Shown: positions 10,626 through 19,191, counted from the stretch's first letter. The stretch is 64,000 nt of DNA from Methyloligella sp. GL2 (GCF_013341275.1 NZ_CP054476.1:1315501-1379500), one strand, 5' to 3'. A program made the numbers and translations. The notes: generated by a model not told the origin, from the sequence alone.

Positions 10626-10736
10626 CACCTCTCCCCGGCGGGGAGAGGTCGGATGCATAGCATTCGGGTGAGGGGGAAGAGGATCCAGCGCGCTTGGCAC
10701 CCCCTCACCCCAACCCTCTCCCCACAGGGGAGAGGG
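10626..10736. repeat. Palindromic repeat, CTCTCCCC type
   Basis: A composite intergenic repeat: a CCTCTCCCC/GGGGAGAGG hairpin, a spacer with GGGTGAGGGGG, then CCCCCTCACCC and a second CTCTCCCC/GGGGAGAGG hairpin. Relatives occur at 34725-34874 and 36130-36290, and a fragment within 42668-42706. Confidence 0.75.
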
Positions 10737-10767
10737 AGCATGCCGTGCAAGGTCGACCGGACAAAAC

Positions 10768-10799
10768 AAAAAGGGCGGCCCGTTGGGACCGCCCTTTTT
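10768..10799. terminator. Bidirectional rho-independent terminator
   Basis: An 11-bp stem (AAAAAGGGCGG at 10768-10778 with CCGCCCTTTTT at 10789-10799) is flanked by T-rich runs on both strands. It serves the HerA-like gene on the plus strand and sodB (ending at 10821) on the minus strand. Confidence 0.85.
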
Positions 10800-10820
10800 T
10801 CGTGGCTTATGCGAAAAGGC

Positions 10821-11417
10821 TTAGGCCTTCTCGAGCATCTCCTCGACATGCTCCCAGTTGATCAGGCTGTCGAACCAGGCCTCCAGATATTTCGGCCGGG
10901 CGTTGCGGTAGTCGATGTAATAGGAGTGCTCCCACACATCGACGCCGAGCAGCGGCCAGCCGCCATGGACCAGCGGGTTCTCGCCATTGGGCGTCTTGGT
11001 CACTTCGAGCTTGCCGTCCTTGAGGGTCAGCCAGGCCCAGCCGGAGCCGAACTGGCCCGCGCCTGCGGCGAGGAAATCGGAGCGGAACTTATCGAAGCCG
11101 CCGAGATCGGAATCGATCATGGTCTGCAGCTTGCCCGGCACCTTGGTGCCGCCGCCATCCTTCTTCATCCACGGCCAGAAATGGGTGTGATTGAAGTGCT
11201 GGCCGGCATTGTTGAAGATCGCGGCATCCTTGCCGTAGCTCTCCTTGACGATGTCGATCAGGTCCTTGCCTTCGTAGGGCGAGCCGGGAAGCAGCTCGTT
11301 GAGCTTGGTGACGTAGGCCTGATGATGCTTGTCGTGATGGTATTCGAGGGTTTCAGCCGACATATAGGGCTGAAGGGCGTCGTAACCGTATGGAAGTGCA
11401 GGTAGTTCAAAAGACAC
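10821..11417 (-). CDS. sodB: Superoxide dismutase, Fe/Mn family
   Basis: Converts superoxide to oxygen and peroxide in the cytoplasm. All four metal ligands are visible, counting from the GTG at 11417: H27 (EYHHDKHH), H77 (FNHTHFW), D160 and H164 (DVWEHSYY). The 198-residue length is normal. The GTG is chosen because it begins the conserved SFELPALPYGYDAL and is preceded by CGGAGAAC; the open frame runs upstream to 11825 but that part is not conserved-looking and overlaps the divergent gene. The Gln-73 region resembles Fe-type enzymes, but metal choice is not certain. Confidence 0.95.
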   Translation of the reverse strand: MSFELPALPYGYDALQPYMSAETLEYHHDKHHQAYVTKLNELLPGSPYEGKDLIDIVKESYGKDAAIFNNAGQHFNHTHFWPWMKKDGGGTKVPGKLQTMIDSDLGGFDKFRSDFLAAGAGQFGSGWAWLTLKDGKLEVTKTPNGENPLVHGGWPLLGVDVWEHSYYIDYRNARPKYLEAWFDSLINWEHVEEMLEKA

Positions 11418-11609
11418 GAGTGTTCTCCGTGTTGGCGGGGCGCGGCCCCGCGAAAAAATCAACCTTATAGGAGGGAAAAAGCGTCGTGAGGCTAAAGGTT
11501 CCAAGGCGCTTGCACAAGAGAGCGGGGCGGCACGATCGGCGTGTATCGGGCGCGTATAAATCTGCCGGAAACGGTGCATTCCCGGCCCGGGAAGCAAGGT
11601 GAGCGCCGT

Positions 11610-12083
11610 ATGGGCCAAGCTGCGGAAACCGCACCACAAATACCCTTCAGCTACCGGGACGATTCGCGTGTGCCGGACTTCCCCGACGACCGGCCGATCC
11701 TGATCTTCGACGGGGAATGCGTGTTCTGTTCGGGCTTTGCGCGCTTCCTGCTGCGGCACGATCGCGACAAGCGCTTCCGGTTTCTCGCGGCGCAGACGCT
11801 GTTGGGCGAAGCGCTCTACGCCCATTACGGGATCAAGTCAGACGACTATGAGAGCAACATCCTGCTGGATGGGGGCCGGGCCTATTTCAAATCCGACGGG
11901 CTGATCCGCATGCTGGCCTATCTCGGCTCGCCTTGGAGCTTGGGAAAAGCGGGATGGATCGTGCCGCGGGGATTGCGGGATTTCTTCTACGACGTGATCG
12001 CGCGCAACCGCATCCGCTGGTTCGGGCGGCGGGAGAGCTGCTACCGGCCATCGCCCGAGGAGGCGGACCGTTTTCTTCAGTGA
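11610..12083 (+). CDS. DUF393 (DCC family) thiol-disulfide oxidoreductase-like protein
   Basis: 157 residues from the ATG at 11610, which has AAGGTGAG nine bases upstream. The DUF393 hallmark DGxCxxC is present as IFDGECVFC near residues 31-39, followed by FRFLAAQT and a C-terminal GRRESCYRP. The family is predicted to have a thioredoxin-like fold with a redox-active CxxC; its substrates are not known. Divergent from sodB with about 190 bases between, so the two may share an oxidative-stress context (inference only). Confidence 0.9.
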   Translation: MGQAAETAPQIPFSYRDDSRVPDFPDDRPILIFDGECVFCSGFARFLLRHDRDKRFRFLAAQTLLGEALYAHYGIKSDDYESNILLDGGRAYFKSDGLIRMLAYLGSPWSLGKAGWIVPRGLRDFFYDVIARNRIRWFGRRESCYRPSPEEADRFLQ

Positions 12084-12247
12084 AGGAGAGGGGGGTGGGA
12101 ACGGAGCCCCTGAGCTCCGCTCCCTGTGCCGAGGAAGGTTGCTAACTGCCAGTGCAGGGCTGACGGTCCAAGAGTGGCAAATCCAAGCTGAACCGCAGAT
12201 GAACCGGCGATTTAGGACGCGTTCAGGAGGGAGGCCGTTCGTCTGTC

Positions 12248-12334
12248 GTCATTGCCGGGCTTGACCCGGCAATCCAGAACCGCGCGCTCTAAGTCCGAAG
12301 CTCTGGATGCCCGGGTCTTCGCCCGGGCATGACG
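12248..12334. repeat. Palindromic repeat pair, GCCGGG/CCCGGC type
   Basis: Two hairpins, GTCATTGCCGGGCTTGACCC at 12248 on and GATGCCCGGGTCTTCGCCCG near 12306 on, arranged head to head between convergent genes. This is the commonest repeat family in the window; others lie at 34587-34680, 36340-36530, 37013-37141, 39405-39600 and 43489-43625. Confidence 0.75.
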
Positions 12335-12357
12335 TGGGAGTCTCCAAGGCGAAATGG

Positions 12358-12912
12358 CTATTTCACCAGGGCCTGGATCTCTTTGAACTCCGGCGTGCCG
12401 GCTTTGCCGAGCCACTCGAACAGCGCCATCTCGGTGTTCACCACGCCAACATTGTTTGCTGCAAGACGGTCGAGGGCGAGCTTGCGGCTCTCCTTGGCGC
12501 GGGAGCCGACAGCGTCTGCCGCGACGAAGGTCTCGAAGCCGTTCTCGGCGAGATCGATGGCGGTCTGCAGCACGCAGACATGGGATTCGATGCCGCCGAG
12601 GATGACTTGCGGCCGGCCCTTGCGGCGCAGCTCCTGGAAGCGGGCCTGTAAGGCGGCGTTGCGGTAGCAAGAGAACTCGACCTTCTCCATCACCTCGCCG
12701 CGATTGCCGAGGGTCTCGCGCAAGGTCTCGTTGGTCGGGCCGAGGCCTTTCGGGTACTGCTCCGAGACCGTGACGGGGATGTCCAGAATCTGCGCGGCGC
12801 GGATCAGCCGGTCGCAGGCGCTCAAGATATCGTCGCGGCCGGTCATGGCATCCAGGAGACGGTCCTGCATGTCGACGATGAGAAGCTGGGAGCGGGCGTG
12901 ATCTAGAAGCAT
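12358..12912 (-). CDS. Isochorismatase-family hydrolase
   Basis: 184 residues with the cysteine-hydrolase triad of the isochorismatase/YcaC fold: D14 in LLIVDMQD, K76 in EKVEFSC, C113 in SHVCVLQT, with the cis-peptide GGIES just before the cysteine. The substrate is not predictable; relatives include nicotinamidases and YcaC-like enzymes. It starts 4 bases after the stop of the upstream oligopeptidase gene and is probably its operon partner. Confidence 0.92.
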   Translation of the reverse strand: MLLDHARSQLLIVDMQDRLLDAMTGRDDILSACDRLIRAAQILDIPVTVSEQYPKGLGPTNETLRETLGNRGEVMEKVEFSCYRNAALQARFQELRRKGRPQVILGGIESHVCVLQTAIDLAENGFETFVAADAVGSRAKESRKLALDRLAANNVGVVNTEMALFEWLGKAGTPEFKEIQALVK

Positions 12913-12916
12913 GAGG

Positions 12917-15025
12917 CTACCTCGGTACGGGCGGGGTGTCGGCTTTGCCGGCGATCATTAGCGCAAAGGCGTAAGACAGCGCCACCTCCTTCAGCCGGTC
13001 GAAGCGGCCCGACGCGCCGCCATGGCCGGCATCCATATTGGTGCGCAGGATGAGGAGGTGGTCGTCGGTCTTCACGTCGCGCAGCTTGGCGACCCATTTG
13101 GCCGGCTCCCAATAGGTGACGCGGGGGTCGGCGAGGCCGGCGAGCGCCAAGATGTGCGGATACTCCTTAGCGGTGACGTTGTCGTAAGGCGAATAGGCGG
13201 CGATGGCGCGATAGGCTTGCGGGTCCTCGATGGGATTTCCCCATTCCTGCCATTCCGGCGGGGTGAGCGGCAGGGTCGCATCGAGCATGGTGTTCAGCAC
13301 ATCGACGAAGGGCACCTCGGCGATGATGCCGAGGAACAGATCCGGCGCCATATTGGCGATTGCGCCCATGAGCATGCCGCCGGCCGAGCCGCCATGGGCG
13401 ACGATGCGGCCGCGAGAGGTGACGTTCTGCTCGCAGAGATACTCACCGGCGGCGATGAAGTCGGTGAAACTGTTCACCTTTTTCTCGCGCTTGCCGTCCT
13501 TGTACCAGCGGTAGCCTTTCTCCTTGCCGCCGCGGATATGAGCGATGGCGTAGACGAAGCCGCGATCCACCAGGCTAAGGGCGGTGACAGAGAAGCCGGC
13601 CGGCATGGAGATGCCGTAAGCACCGTAGCCGTAGAGCAGCAGCGGGGCGGAGCCGTCGAGGGGCGTGTCCTTGTGATAGAGCAGCGAGATCGGAACCATC
13701 TCGCCGTCGGGCGCAGGGGCGAGCATGCGGCGGGTGACGTAGTTGGCCGGGTTATGCCCGCTCGGCACTTCCTGGGTTTTGCGCAAGGTGCGCTCGCGGG
13801 TCTCCATGTCGTAATCGAAGACCTGGCCCGGCGTGGTCATCGAGGAGTAGGTGAAGCGCAAGGTGCGGGTGTCGTATTCGTAGCCCGGCGCGATGCCCAG
13901 CGCGTAGACCTCCTCGGGGAATTGGATGGAGTGCTCCTCGCCGTCGGAGAAGCGGCGGATGACGATGCGGGGGAGGCCGTCCTCGCGCTCCAGCCGCACC
14001 AAGTGATCCTTGAAAGCGACGATATCGAGAATCAGCCGGCCGGGGCGGTGGGGCTCGATCTCTTTCCAATGCTCGGGCGTGGGGGCATCGATCGGCGCTT
14101 CGACGATGCGGTAATCCTCTGCGCCGTCCGAATTGGTGAGGATGATCAGCTTGTCGCCGTGATGCTCGACGGAATAATCGTGCTCGGGCGTGCGCGGGGC
14201 GATGAGGCGAAGCCCGGTATCGGGGTTCTCCAGATCGAGCAGATGGATTTCCGCCGTCTCGTGATCGTGGGTGCTGACGGTGATGAAGCGGCGGCTCTGG
14301 GTCTCGCCGACACCGAGGAAGAAGGCCGGATCGTTCTGCTCGAACAGCAAGCTATCCCCGGCCTCCTGGCCGACGATATGGCGGCGGATCTCGCGCGGGC
14401 GGTGCTCCTGATCGACCCAGACATAGAAGATCGATTGGCTGTCCGGCGCCCAGACCATAGTGCCGTTGGTATCGGTGATGTGGCGGTCGACGGTTTCGCC
14501 AGTCTCCGCATCGACGATCTCGACCTGGAAGAATTCGGAGCCTTTGAGGTCGGCGGCATAGGCGAGCAGCCGGTGGTCGGGGCTGTGGCTGACGGCGCCG
14601 ATCTTGAAATAGGCGTGGGCCGCAGCCAGGGCATTGCCGTCGAGCAGGATGCGCTCATCGCCGCCTTGGGACGGGCGGCGGCAGAACAGCGGGTGCTGGC
14701 CGCCGGTGATGTAGCGGCTGTAATAGGCAAAGGGGCCGTCGGGGGCAGGGACGGAGGAATCGTCCTCCTTGATGCGGCCCTTCATCTCATCGAACAGGGT
14801 TTTCTGCAGCGCCTCTGTCTCGGCGAGGATCGCCTCGCCATAGGCGTTCTCGGCCTTGAGGTAGGCCTCGATCTCGGGATCCAGCACGCTCGGATCGCGC
14901 ATCACCTGCTGCCAGTTGGGGGCACGCAGCCAAGCGTAATCGTCGTGCAATGTGAGGCCGTGATGTTCGGCGGTGGTGGGGCGTTGCGGAGCGTGCGGCG
15001 GCACGGGGCGCGCGGAATTGTCCAT
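12917..15025 (-). CDS. ptrB: Oligopeptidase B-like S9A serine peptidase
   Basis: About 702 residues from the ATG at 15025 (AGGTGA lies upstream; a GTG at 15034 is a weaker alternative). A seven-bladed propeller (about 70-410) caps a C-terminal alpha/beta hydrolase domain. The catalytic triad is visible: S547 in GGSAGGML, D633 in GLADPRV and H668 in DAGHGG. The enzyme cleaves small peptides after basic residues in family members; this specificity is from family knowledge. Cytoplasmic, with no signal peptide. First gene of a probable two-gene operon with the isochorismatase-fold hydrolase. Confidence 0.93.
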   Translation of the reverse strand: MDNSARPVPPHAPQRPTTAEHHGLTLHDDYAWLRAPNWQQVMRDPSVLDPEIEAYLKAENAYGEAILAETEALQKTLFDEMKGRIKEDDSSVPAPDGPFAYYSRYITGGQHPLFCRRPSQGGDERILLDGNALAAAHAYFKIGAVSHSPDHRLLAYAADLKGSEFFQVEIVDAETGETVDRHITDTNGTMVWAPDSQSIFYVWVDQEHRPREIRRHIVGQEAGDSLLFEQNDPAFFLGVGETQSRRFITVSTHDHETAEIHLLDLENPDTGLRLIAPRTPEHDYSVEHHGDKLIILTNSDGAEDYRIVEAPIDAPTPEHWKEIEPHRPGRLILDIVAFKDHLVRLEREDGLPRIVIRRFSDGEEHSIQFPEEVYALGIAPGYEYDTRTLRFTYSSMTTPGQVFDYDMETRERTLRKTQEVPSGHNPANYVTRRMLAPAPDGEMVPISLLYHKDTPLDGSAPLLLYGYGAYGISMPAGFSVTALSLVDRGFVYAIAHIRGGKEKGYRWYKDGKREKKVNSFTDFIAAGEYLCEQNVTSRGRIVAHGGSAGGMLMGAIANMAPDLFLGIIAEVPFVDVLNTMLDATLPLTPPEWQEWGNPIEDPQAYRAIAAYSPYDNVTAKEYPHILALAGLADPRVTYWEPAKWVAKLRDVKTDDHLLILRTNMDAGHGGASGRFDRLKEVALSYAFALMIAGKADTPPVPR

Positions 15026-15498
15026 TGAAGTCACCTAAAGGTGCGCCTAGCCAGGCGGAGAGATTGATTGGGCGGCGGGATCAGGCGAATCAGGGGCGCG
15101 TTTGCCGCCGATTTCGCTCCGCCGTGAGGCGCGCGATGGTAGCGGGCTGTGCCGGTGTGGAAAAGGGGCAGAACGCGCGCTTCGTCGCAGCAAATGGCAA
15201 ATGGCTCAATGAAAAGCTATAGGAATATTCGAACTCCGTTCTATATCCCCCTAAACGCAATGAAGTTCTCGGCAGAAGAGATTGTTGCACAGCGGTAAAG
15301 TTGTGTTACAGGAGAGGCGCACTCCGTGATACTGATGCCGGTCTGCAGGCTATAGTTGTGATTCTACATGATCTATCGCCACAAAAACGGCATAATCTAG
15401 AAGTTTAGAGTGGAAAATCGTAAAAAGAATTGAATTCTGTGCCCTATTGTACAGATACTGCCGCTGCGCGGTAGCAAGAGGAAGCTAGGAGCGTTTTA
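15026..15498 (+). promoter_or_regulatory. Long AT-rich upstream region of mucR
   Basis: 473 bases without a convincing gene, much richer in A+T than the surroundings from about 15190 onward, with many TpA steps. A TTGAAT hexamer at 15430 with AGATAC 17 bases later is a possible promoter. MucR proteins bind AT-rich DNA with T-A steps and repress their own genes, so this is a likely autoregulatory region (inference). The open frames at 15025-15222 and 15090-15290 look fortuitous. Confidence 0.45.
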
Positions 15499-15906
15499 AT
15501 GGAAGAGAATGTGGGGAATAACGAACTCGTTGAGTTGGCTGCGGAGATCGTTTCCGCCTATGTCAGCAACAATACGGTGGTTGCTTCCGATTTGCCCGCG
15601 GTCATCGGTAGTGTTTTCGATGCTTTGAATCGGGCCTCTTCCGCTTCGACTCAGCCGGCGCTCGAGGAGCTGAAGCCGGCGGTGCCGATCAAGAAGTCGA
15701 TCACGCCCGACTACATCATCTGCCTCGAGGACGGGAAGAAGTTCAAGTCGCTGAAGCGGCATTTGCGGACCCATTACGACCTGTCGCCCGAGGAGTACCG
15801 GGAAAAATGGGGCCTGCCCCACGATTACCCGATGGTGGCGCCGAACTATGCGGCGGCCCGCTCCGACCTCGCCAAGCGCATGGGGCTCGGCCAGCGCCGG
15901 CGCTAA
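15499..15906 (+). CDS. mucR: MucR/Ros family zinc-finger transcriptional regulator
   Basis: 135 residues, the usual length. The N-terminal oligomerisation helix ([16 protein letters not shown]) is followed by the Ros/MucR zinc finger: C75 in [20 protein letters not shown], with D78 in place of the second cysteine, and H88 and H92. This Cys-Asp-His-His variant is known in MucR/Ml proteins. The [13 protein letters not shown] segment is the conserved helix after the finger. MucR is a nucleoid-associated-like global repressor of exopolysaccharide, motility and symbiosis/virulence genes in Rhizobiales. RBS TAGGAG before ATG 15499; a terminator follows. Confidence 0.95.
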   Translation: MEENVGNNELVELAAEIVSAYVSNNTVVASDLPAVIGSVFDALNRASSASTQPALEELKPAVPIKKSITPDYIICLEDGKKFKSLKRHLRTHYDLSPEEYREKWGLPHDYPMVAPNYAAARSDLAKRMGLGQRRR

Positions 15907-15926
15907 GCGCTAGAGGCGATTCTTCT

Positions 15927-15960
15927 CAAAAGGCGCGGACCGCAAGGCCCGCGCCTTTTG
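15927..15960 (+). terminator. Terminator after mucR
   Basis: A 12-bp stem, CAAAAGGCGCGG (15927-15938) pairing with CCGCGCCTTTTG (15949-15960), ends in a short T run 21 bases after the mucR stop. Confidence 0.75.
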
Positions 15961-16139
15961 CATTTGCGGCAGGCCCGCTGCGGTGCTCCAAGATCGAGTG
16001 GCTTGGGTGCGCTTCTCCTACAAGCCCTTGTGACTCTTGAGAGAATCCGGAGCGCCCCCTTGCGCCCCGGCAGCGAGTTTCAGATAGTCGAAGAGATGCG
16101 GTGATTCGCGGGCGGAAGATGCCCGTTTAGGGGGCGGCC

Positions 16140-16670
16140 ATGCTGCGGCAATGCAGCTTTCGGGCACAGCTGGTGCTGCCGGGACAGCGCCAGCTTTACG
16201 ATTATTGGAAACGCGCGGCGGGCGAGCGGCAAATGCCGGCGAGAGCCGATTTCCAGCCCGGCCAGGTTCCCAAGCTGCTTCCCAATATCGCTTTGATCGA
16301 TCTCGACCCTGGTTTGCGCGACGCCAAGTTCCGGCTTGCCGGGACCGCGCTGCGCGACGTCTATGGCGGTGAGGTCACGGGGCGGCGCCTGGATCAGGTG
16401 TTCGCCGGCGAGCCGGGCGAGTATTGGCATCGGGTGCATGGCTCGGTGCAGGAGCACGGCGCGGCGATGCACGGCGTGGTGCAGGGCCCGGCCGACGGGC
16501 GCGAGCATGTGGTGCTGTTCTGGCTGCGCCTGCCGCTTGCCGCCGACGAAGACCGTGCGCGGTTCATCCTTTGCTACGATTGTTTGGCGCCGATGCCCGA
16601 CCTTTGGGGCGAGGCGTTTTCGCTGGCGTCGGGCCAGCAGGCTCCGTCGGTTCTGGCGAAGCTGGCTTAG
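16140..16670 (+). CDS. PAS_5-type PAS domain protein
   Basis: 176 residues. The pattern RQLYDYWKRAAGERQMPARADFQPGQVPKLLPNIALID, then FRLAGTALRDVYGGEVTGRRLDQVF, matches the alphaproteobacterial PAS_5 family (PF07310), a single PAS domain with no output module. Such proteins are common in Rhodospirillales and Rhizobiales and their ligands are unknown. The C-terminal 35 codons overlap, tail to tail, the opposite-strand gene 16564-16995. Confidence 0.85.
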   Translation: MLRQCSFRAQLVLPGQRQLYDYWKRAAGERQMPARADFQPGQVPKLLPNIALIDLDPGLRDAKFRLAGTALRDVYGGEVTGRRLDQVFAGEPGEYWHRVHGSVQEHGAAMHGVVQGPADGREHVVLFWLRLPLAADEDRARFILCYDCLAPMPDLWGEAFSLASGQQAPSVLAKLA

Positions 16671-16995
16671 GACGCACGGCTTCGGCGAGGCGGGCGAGAT
16701 AGGCCTGCTCGGCTTTATAGGCGCTGAGCAGGGCGAGATGCCGATTGAGATCGTAACTCCAATGATTGGCGAGCGCCCGGCGCCGTTCGGTGCGCAACGC
16801 AGCGGCGAGCCGATTGGCGATCGTCTCGGTTCCCGCATAGCTGCGGTCCTCCAGCTCCTCCGGCCATAGCGGCAACAGCTTCGGCAGGTCGCGGGGGCGG
16901 CGATAGTCGTGCGCGCCGGCGCGTGTCACGACGCCGAAGATTCGCTTCGCCCGGCTCGTTTCCCGTTCTTGTTTCCTTGCTTGTTTCTTTGCCAT
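16564..16995 (-). CDS. Uncharacterised basic protein with Pro-rich tail
   Basis: 143 residues, not recognised. The N-terminus is very basic (MAKKQARKQERETSRAKR), a middle part (about 35-110) looks helical and compact (LPKLLPLWPEELEDRS, IANRLAAALRTERRRALANHW, NRHLALLSAYKAEQAYLARL), and the tail (110-143) is rich in Pro, Ala and Lys. AAGGAGC nine bases before ATG 16995 supports translation. The last 107 bases overlap the PAS_5 gene on the other strand, which is unusual and makes either the gene end or the overlap worth checking. Confidence 0.6.
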   Translation of the reverse strand: MAKKQARKQERETSRAKRIFGVVTRAGAHDYRRPRDLPKLLPLWPEELEDRSYAGTETIANRLAAALRTERRRALANHWSYDLNRHLALLSAYKAEQAYLARLAEAVRPKPASPEPTEPAGPTPAKTPRPKGRASAPNNRSKG

Positions 16996-17205
16996 GCGGC
17001 GCTGCTCCTTCCCGGTTTTTCAAGGACCGGGGGCGAGCATGCGCGGCTCTGGATGTGCGGGGATTTCATGGGCCGCGGTTCGGCAAAGCGTGGCGACGCA
17101 ACGGCGATTTATCCCCGTAGGGCGTGTCCCCGATAAGTTGAGAAAAGGAATTTATACCTATTTCTGGCTGTGAATTGTCTGTCGGGCAATGGGGGAGACC
17201 TACAA

Positions 17206-17598
17206 ATGTCGGTGCTGCGTATGATCGAAGGACATTCAGAGCGGGAGGCTCCGGAACCGGGGCCGAGCGCGCATGAGATCTTGGTCCGCCGGGCCGCGGA
17301 AGCGGCTGTGGCGCTGGTCTTCGAGGTGGATATGGATGCCTTGCGCGTTGCGACGCGCGGGCCGGCCGAGGCGGCGTTCGCCCGGCAGATCGCCATGTAT
17401 CTGGCGCATGTGGTGTGCGGGCTAAGCCTCACTCAGGTCGGACGTGCCTTCGGCCGCGACCGCACCACGGTGGCGCATGCCTGCAGCCTGATCGAGGATC
17501 GCCGGGACGAGGCGGAGTTCGATTGCACGCTGACGCATTTGGAGAGCGCGGTGGCAGCGCTGCTGGATGCGACGACGCCGCGGCGGAGAGTGGCGTGA
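17206..17598 (+). CDS. DnaA C-terminal-like helix-turn-helix protein
   Basis: 130 residues from the ATG at 17206 (GGGGGAGA upstream; an earlier GTG at 17170 is less likely). Residues about 60-105 (RQIAMYLAHVVCGLSLTQVGRAFGRDRTTVAHACSLIEDRR) closely resemble the DnaA domain IV signature (LTQIGxxFGRDHTTVxHA), but no ATPase domain is present. Stand-alone DnaA-IV-like proteins occur in Rhizobiales next to DUF6456 genes. It overlaps the next gene by 4 bases (GTGA), so the two are translationally coupled. Probable DNA-binding regulator; target unknown. Confidence 0.85.
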   Translation: MSVLRMIEGHSEREAPEPGPSAHEILVRRAAEAAVALVFEVDMDALRVATRGPAEAAFARQIAMYLAHVVCGLSLTQVGRAFGRDRTTVAHACSLIEDRRDEAEFDCTLTHLESAVAALLDATTPRRRVA

Positions 17599-18452
17599 GC
17601 GGCGCGGGCAAGACGGACGAGGCGGGCGAAGCGGCAGCGCTACGCCTGCTGCATCGCCTGCGCGAGGCGGACGGGGTTCTGGTCCGGGAGGGCGATATGT
17701 TGCGCATCCAGCCGGGCGGCGCGGGCAAGCTTGCCGACAGGCGAGAGGTGACGCCGGGGCTGGCGCATTACTGTGTGGGCCGGGACTGGCTCGCCTTGCG
17801 GGGGCAGGTGCTGGTGCTGACCGAGGCGGGGCGGGCGCGACTCAGGCGGCAGCAGGCGGGCAATGACGATTTCCGCCAGCAGCATCAGATTCGCGGCTCG
17901 CGCGATGTGGAGATGGCGGGCACGCGGCGCCCGGTGGTGGTCAACGATGCGGAAAGTCCGCTCGGCTGGCTGCGCCGCCGCAAGGACCGCGACGGCAATC
18001 CGCTGATTAGCGCCGAACAATACGAGGCGGGGGAGCGCTTGCGCGACGATTATTGGTTCGCCCATCTCACCCCGCGGGTGACGGCGAGTTGGGGGGCGCT
18101 AGCGCCATCGGAAACGCGGCGCCGGGCTGCGCCGACCGATGCGGCGCAATTGCGGGACGACGTGCTGGCCGCCAAGCGGCGGGTGTTCAAGGCGCTGGAG
18201 GCGGCGGGGCCGGAGCTTGCCGGCGTGCTGGTGGATGTCTGCTGCGAGCTGCGGGGTTTGGAAGAGTCGGAGAAGGCGCAAGGCTGGCCGCAGCGCGCCG
18301 GCAAGGTGGTGCTGCAGATCGCGCTGACGCGGCTTGCCCGGCATTACGGGCTGCTCGCCGAGGACCGGCGCGGATATGGGCGGCTGAGCCATTGGGGCAC
18401 GGAGGATTACCGCCCGACCATGGAGGCCTGGGCGGGGCCGAGCGATCCGTAG
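17595..18452 (+). CDS. DUF6456 domain-containing protein
   Basis: 285 residues from the GTG at 17595, which overlaps the stop of the DnaA-IV-like gene. The N-terminal part has a winged-helix look (ALRLLHRLREADGVLVREGDMLRI); the C-terminal half (about 120-285: SPLGWLRRRKDRDGNPLISAEQYEAGERLRDDYW, then GWPQRAGKVVLQIALTRLARHYGL) is the DUF6456 domain known in alphaproteobacteria. The domain resembles a DNA-binding or replication-linked region found with DnaA-like HTH proteins. Function not established. Confidence 0.88.
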   Translation: MSGAGKTDEAGEAAALRLLHRLREADGVLVREGDMLRIQPGGAGKLADRREVTPGLAHYCVGRDWLALRGQVLVLTEAGRARLRRQQAGNDDFRQQHQIRGSRDVEMAGTRRPVVVNDAESPLGWLRRRKDRDGNPLISAEQYEAGERLRDDYWFAHLTPRVTASWGALAPSETRRRAAPTDAAQLRDDVLAAKRRVFKALEAAGPELAGVLVDVCCELRGLEESEKAQGWPQRAGKVVLQIALTRLARHYGLLAEDRRGYGRLSHWGTEDYRPTMEAWAGPSDP

Positions 18453-18466
18453 CAGATGCGGGCCGC

Positions 18467-18934
18467 CTAATGGACGGTGGGGGCGTCCTTCTGGACCCGG
18501 CCGGCATCCTCGCGGATGCGGCTCACCATGGCGAAGAGCCCGTTGGAGCGCTGCGGCGTGAGATGCTCGGTGAGCTTCAGCTCCGCCATCTTGGCTTGCG
18601 GATCGATCGTTAGGATCTCCTCGGGCGTCTTGCCGGAATAGAGCGCGAAAAGGATGGCGATTAGCCCGCGCACGATATGGGCGTCGCTATCGCCCTGGAA
18701 GAACAGGCGCGGCGCGCCGGAGCCGGCGTCGAGATGGGTGGCGAGCCAGACCTGGCTGACGCAGCCCTGCACCTTGTTGTCGGGATTGCGCTCGGCTTCG
18801 GGCAGCGGCGGCAGGGCGCGGCCGAGCTCGATCACGTAGCGGTAGCGGTCCTCCCAATCGTCGAGAAATTCGAAATCGGCGAGGATATCGTCGAACGAGG
18901 CGGTGTGCGCCTCGGTGGATGCTTCTGTGCTCAT
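18467..18934 (-). CDS. sufE: SufE family cysteine desulfurase activator
   Basis: 155 residues from ATG 18934. SufE takes persulfide sulfur from SufS and passes it on during Fe-S cluster assembly; the acceptor cysteine is C58 in QGCVSQVW. The preceding DDWEDRYRYVIELGRALPPLP and later RGLIAILFALYSGKTPEEIL are standard family segments. An upstream start at 18994 is in frame but not conserved-looking. It is convergent with the DUF6456 gene and not next to other suf genes in this window. Confidence 0.95.
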   Translation of the reverse strand: MSTEASTEAHTASFDDILADFEFLDDWEDRYRYVIELGRALPPLPEAERNPDNKVQGCVSQVWLATHLDAGSGAPRLFFQGDSDAHIVRGLIAILFALYSGKTPEEILTIDPQAKMAELKLTEHLTPQRSNGLFAMVSRIREDAGRVQKDAPTVH

Positions 18935-19149
18935 GGCCTCAATATAAGGGGATCGGCCGGTGCATGCGAGCCGGGACAAAAAGAAGGGGCGCACGCTGGG
19001 GACGAGGAGGGAAAGGGCTGACCTCCTCTGTTGCGTGCGCCCCGGGGCAGGCGGGGACTGCCGAAGTTTAAGCTTGCGGTCTTCGAAAGGCCGTCTTCGT
19101 GGACGGCCGGGGCGGGCGGTGCGTTCTGCGCCGCCCGGATGCGACGTCT

Positions 19150-19191
19150 CTTAGGTACCTTGTCTTAGGTTCCTTGTTTCAGGTCCCTTGC
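19150..19191. repeat. Three imperfect 14-bp tandem repeats at a gene end
   Basis: Units at 19150-19163, 19164-19177 and 19178-19191 (CTTAGGTACCTTGT, CTTAGGTTCCTTGT, TTCAGGTCCCTTGC). They cover the last codons and the stop of the DUF5330 gene, so each unit repeats a Gln-Gly-Thr-stop-like sequence in successive frames. Confidence 0.7.

Noticed and set aside
11418..11825. N-terminal extension of the superoxide dismutase frame
   Set aside because: Overlaps the divergent DUF393 gene and precedes the conserved start; GTG 11417 with CGGAGAAC gives the normal length.
13022..15028. 668-codon open frame antisense to oligopeptidase B
   Set aside because: Shadow of a gene with an intact catalytic triad.
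15025..15290. Small open frames upstream of mucR
   Set aside because: Poor starts, AT-rich regulatory-looking DNA and no domain.
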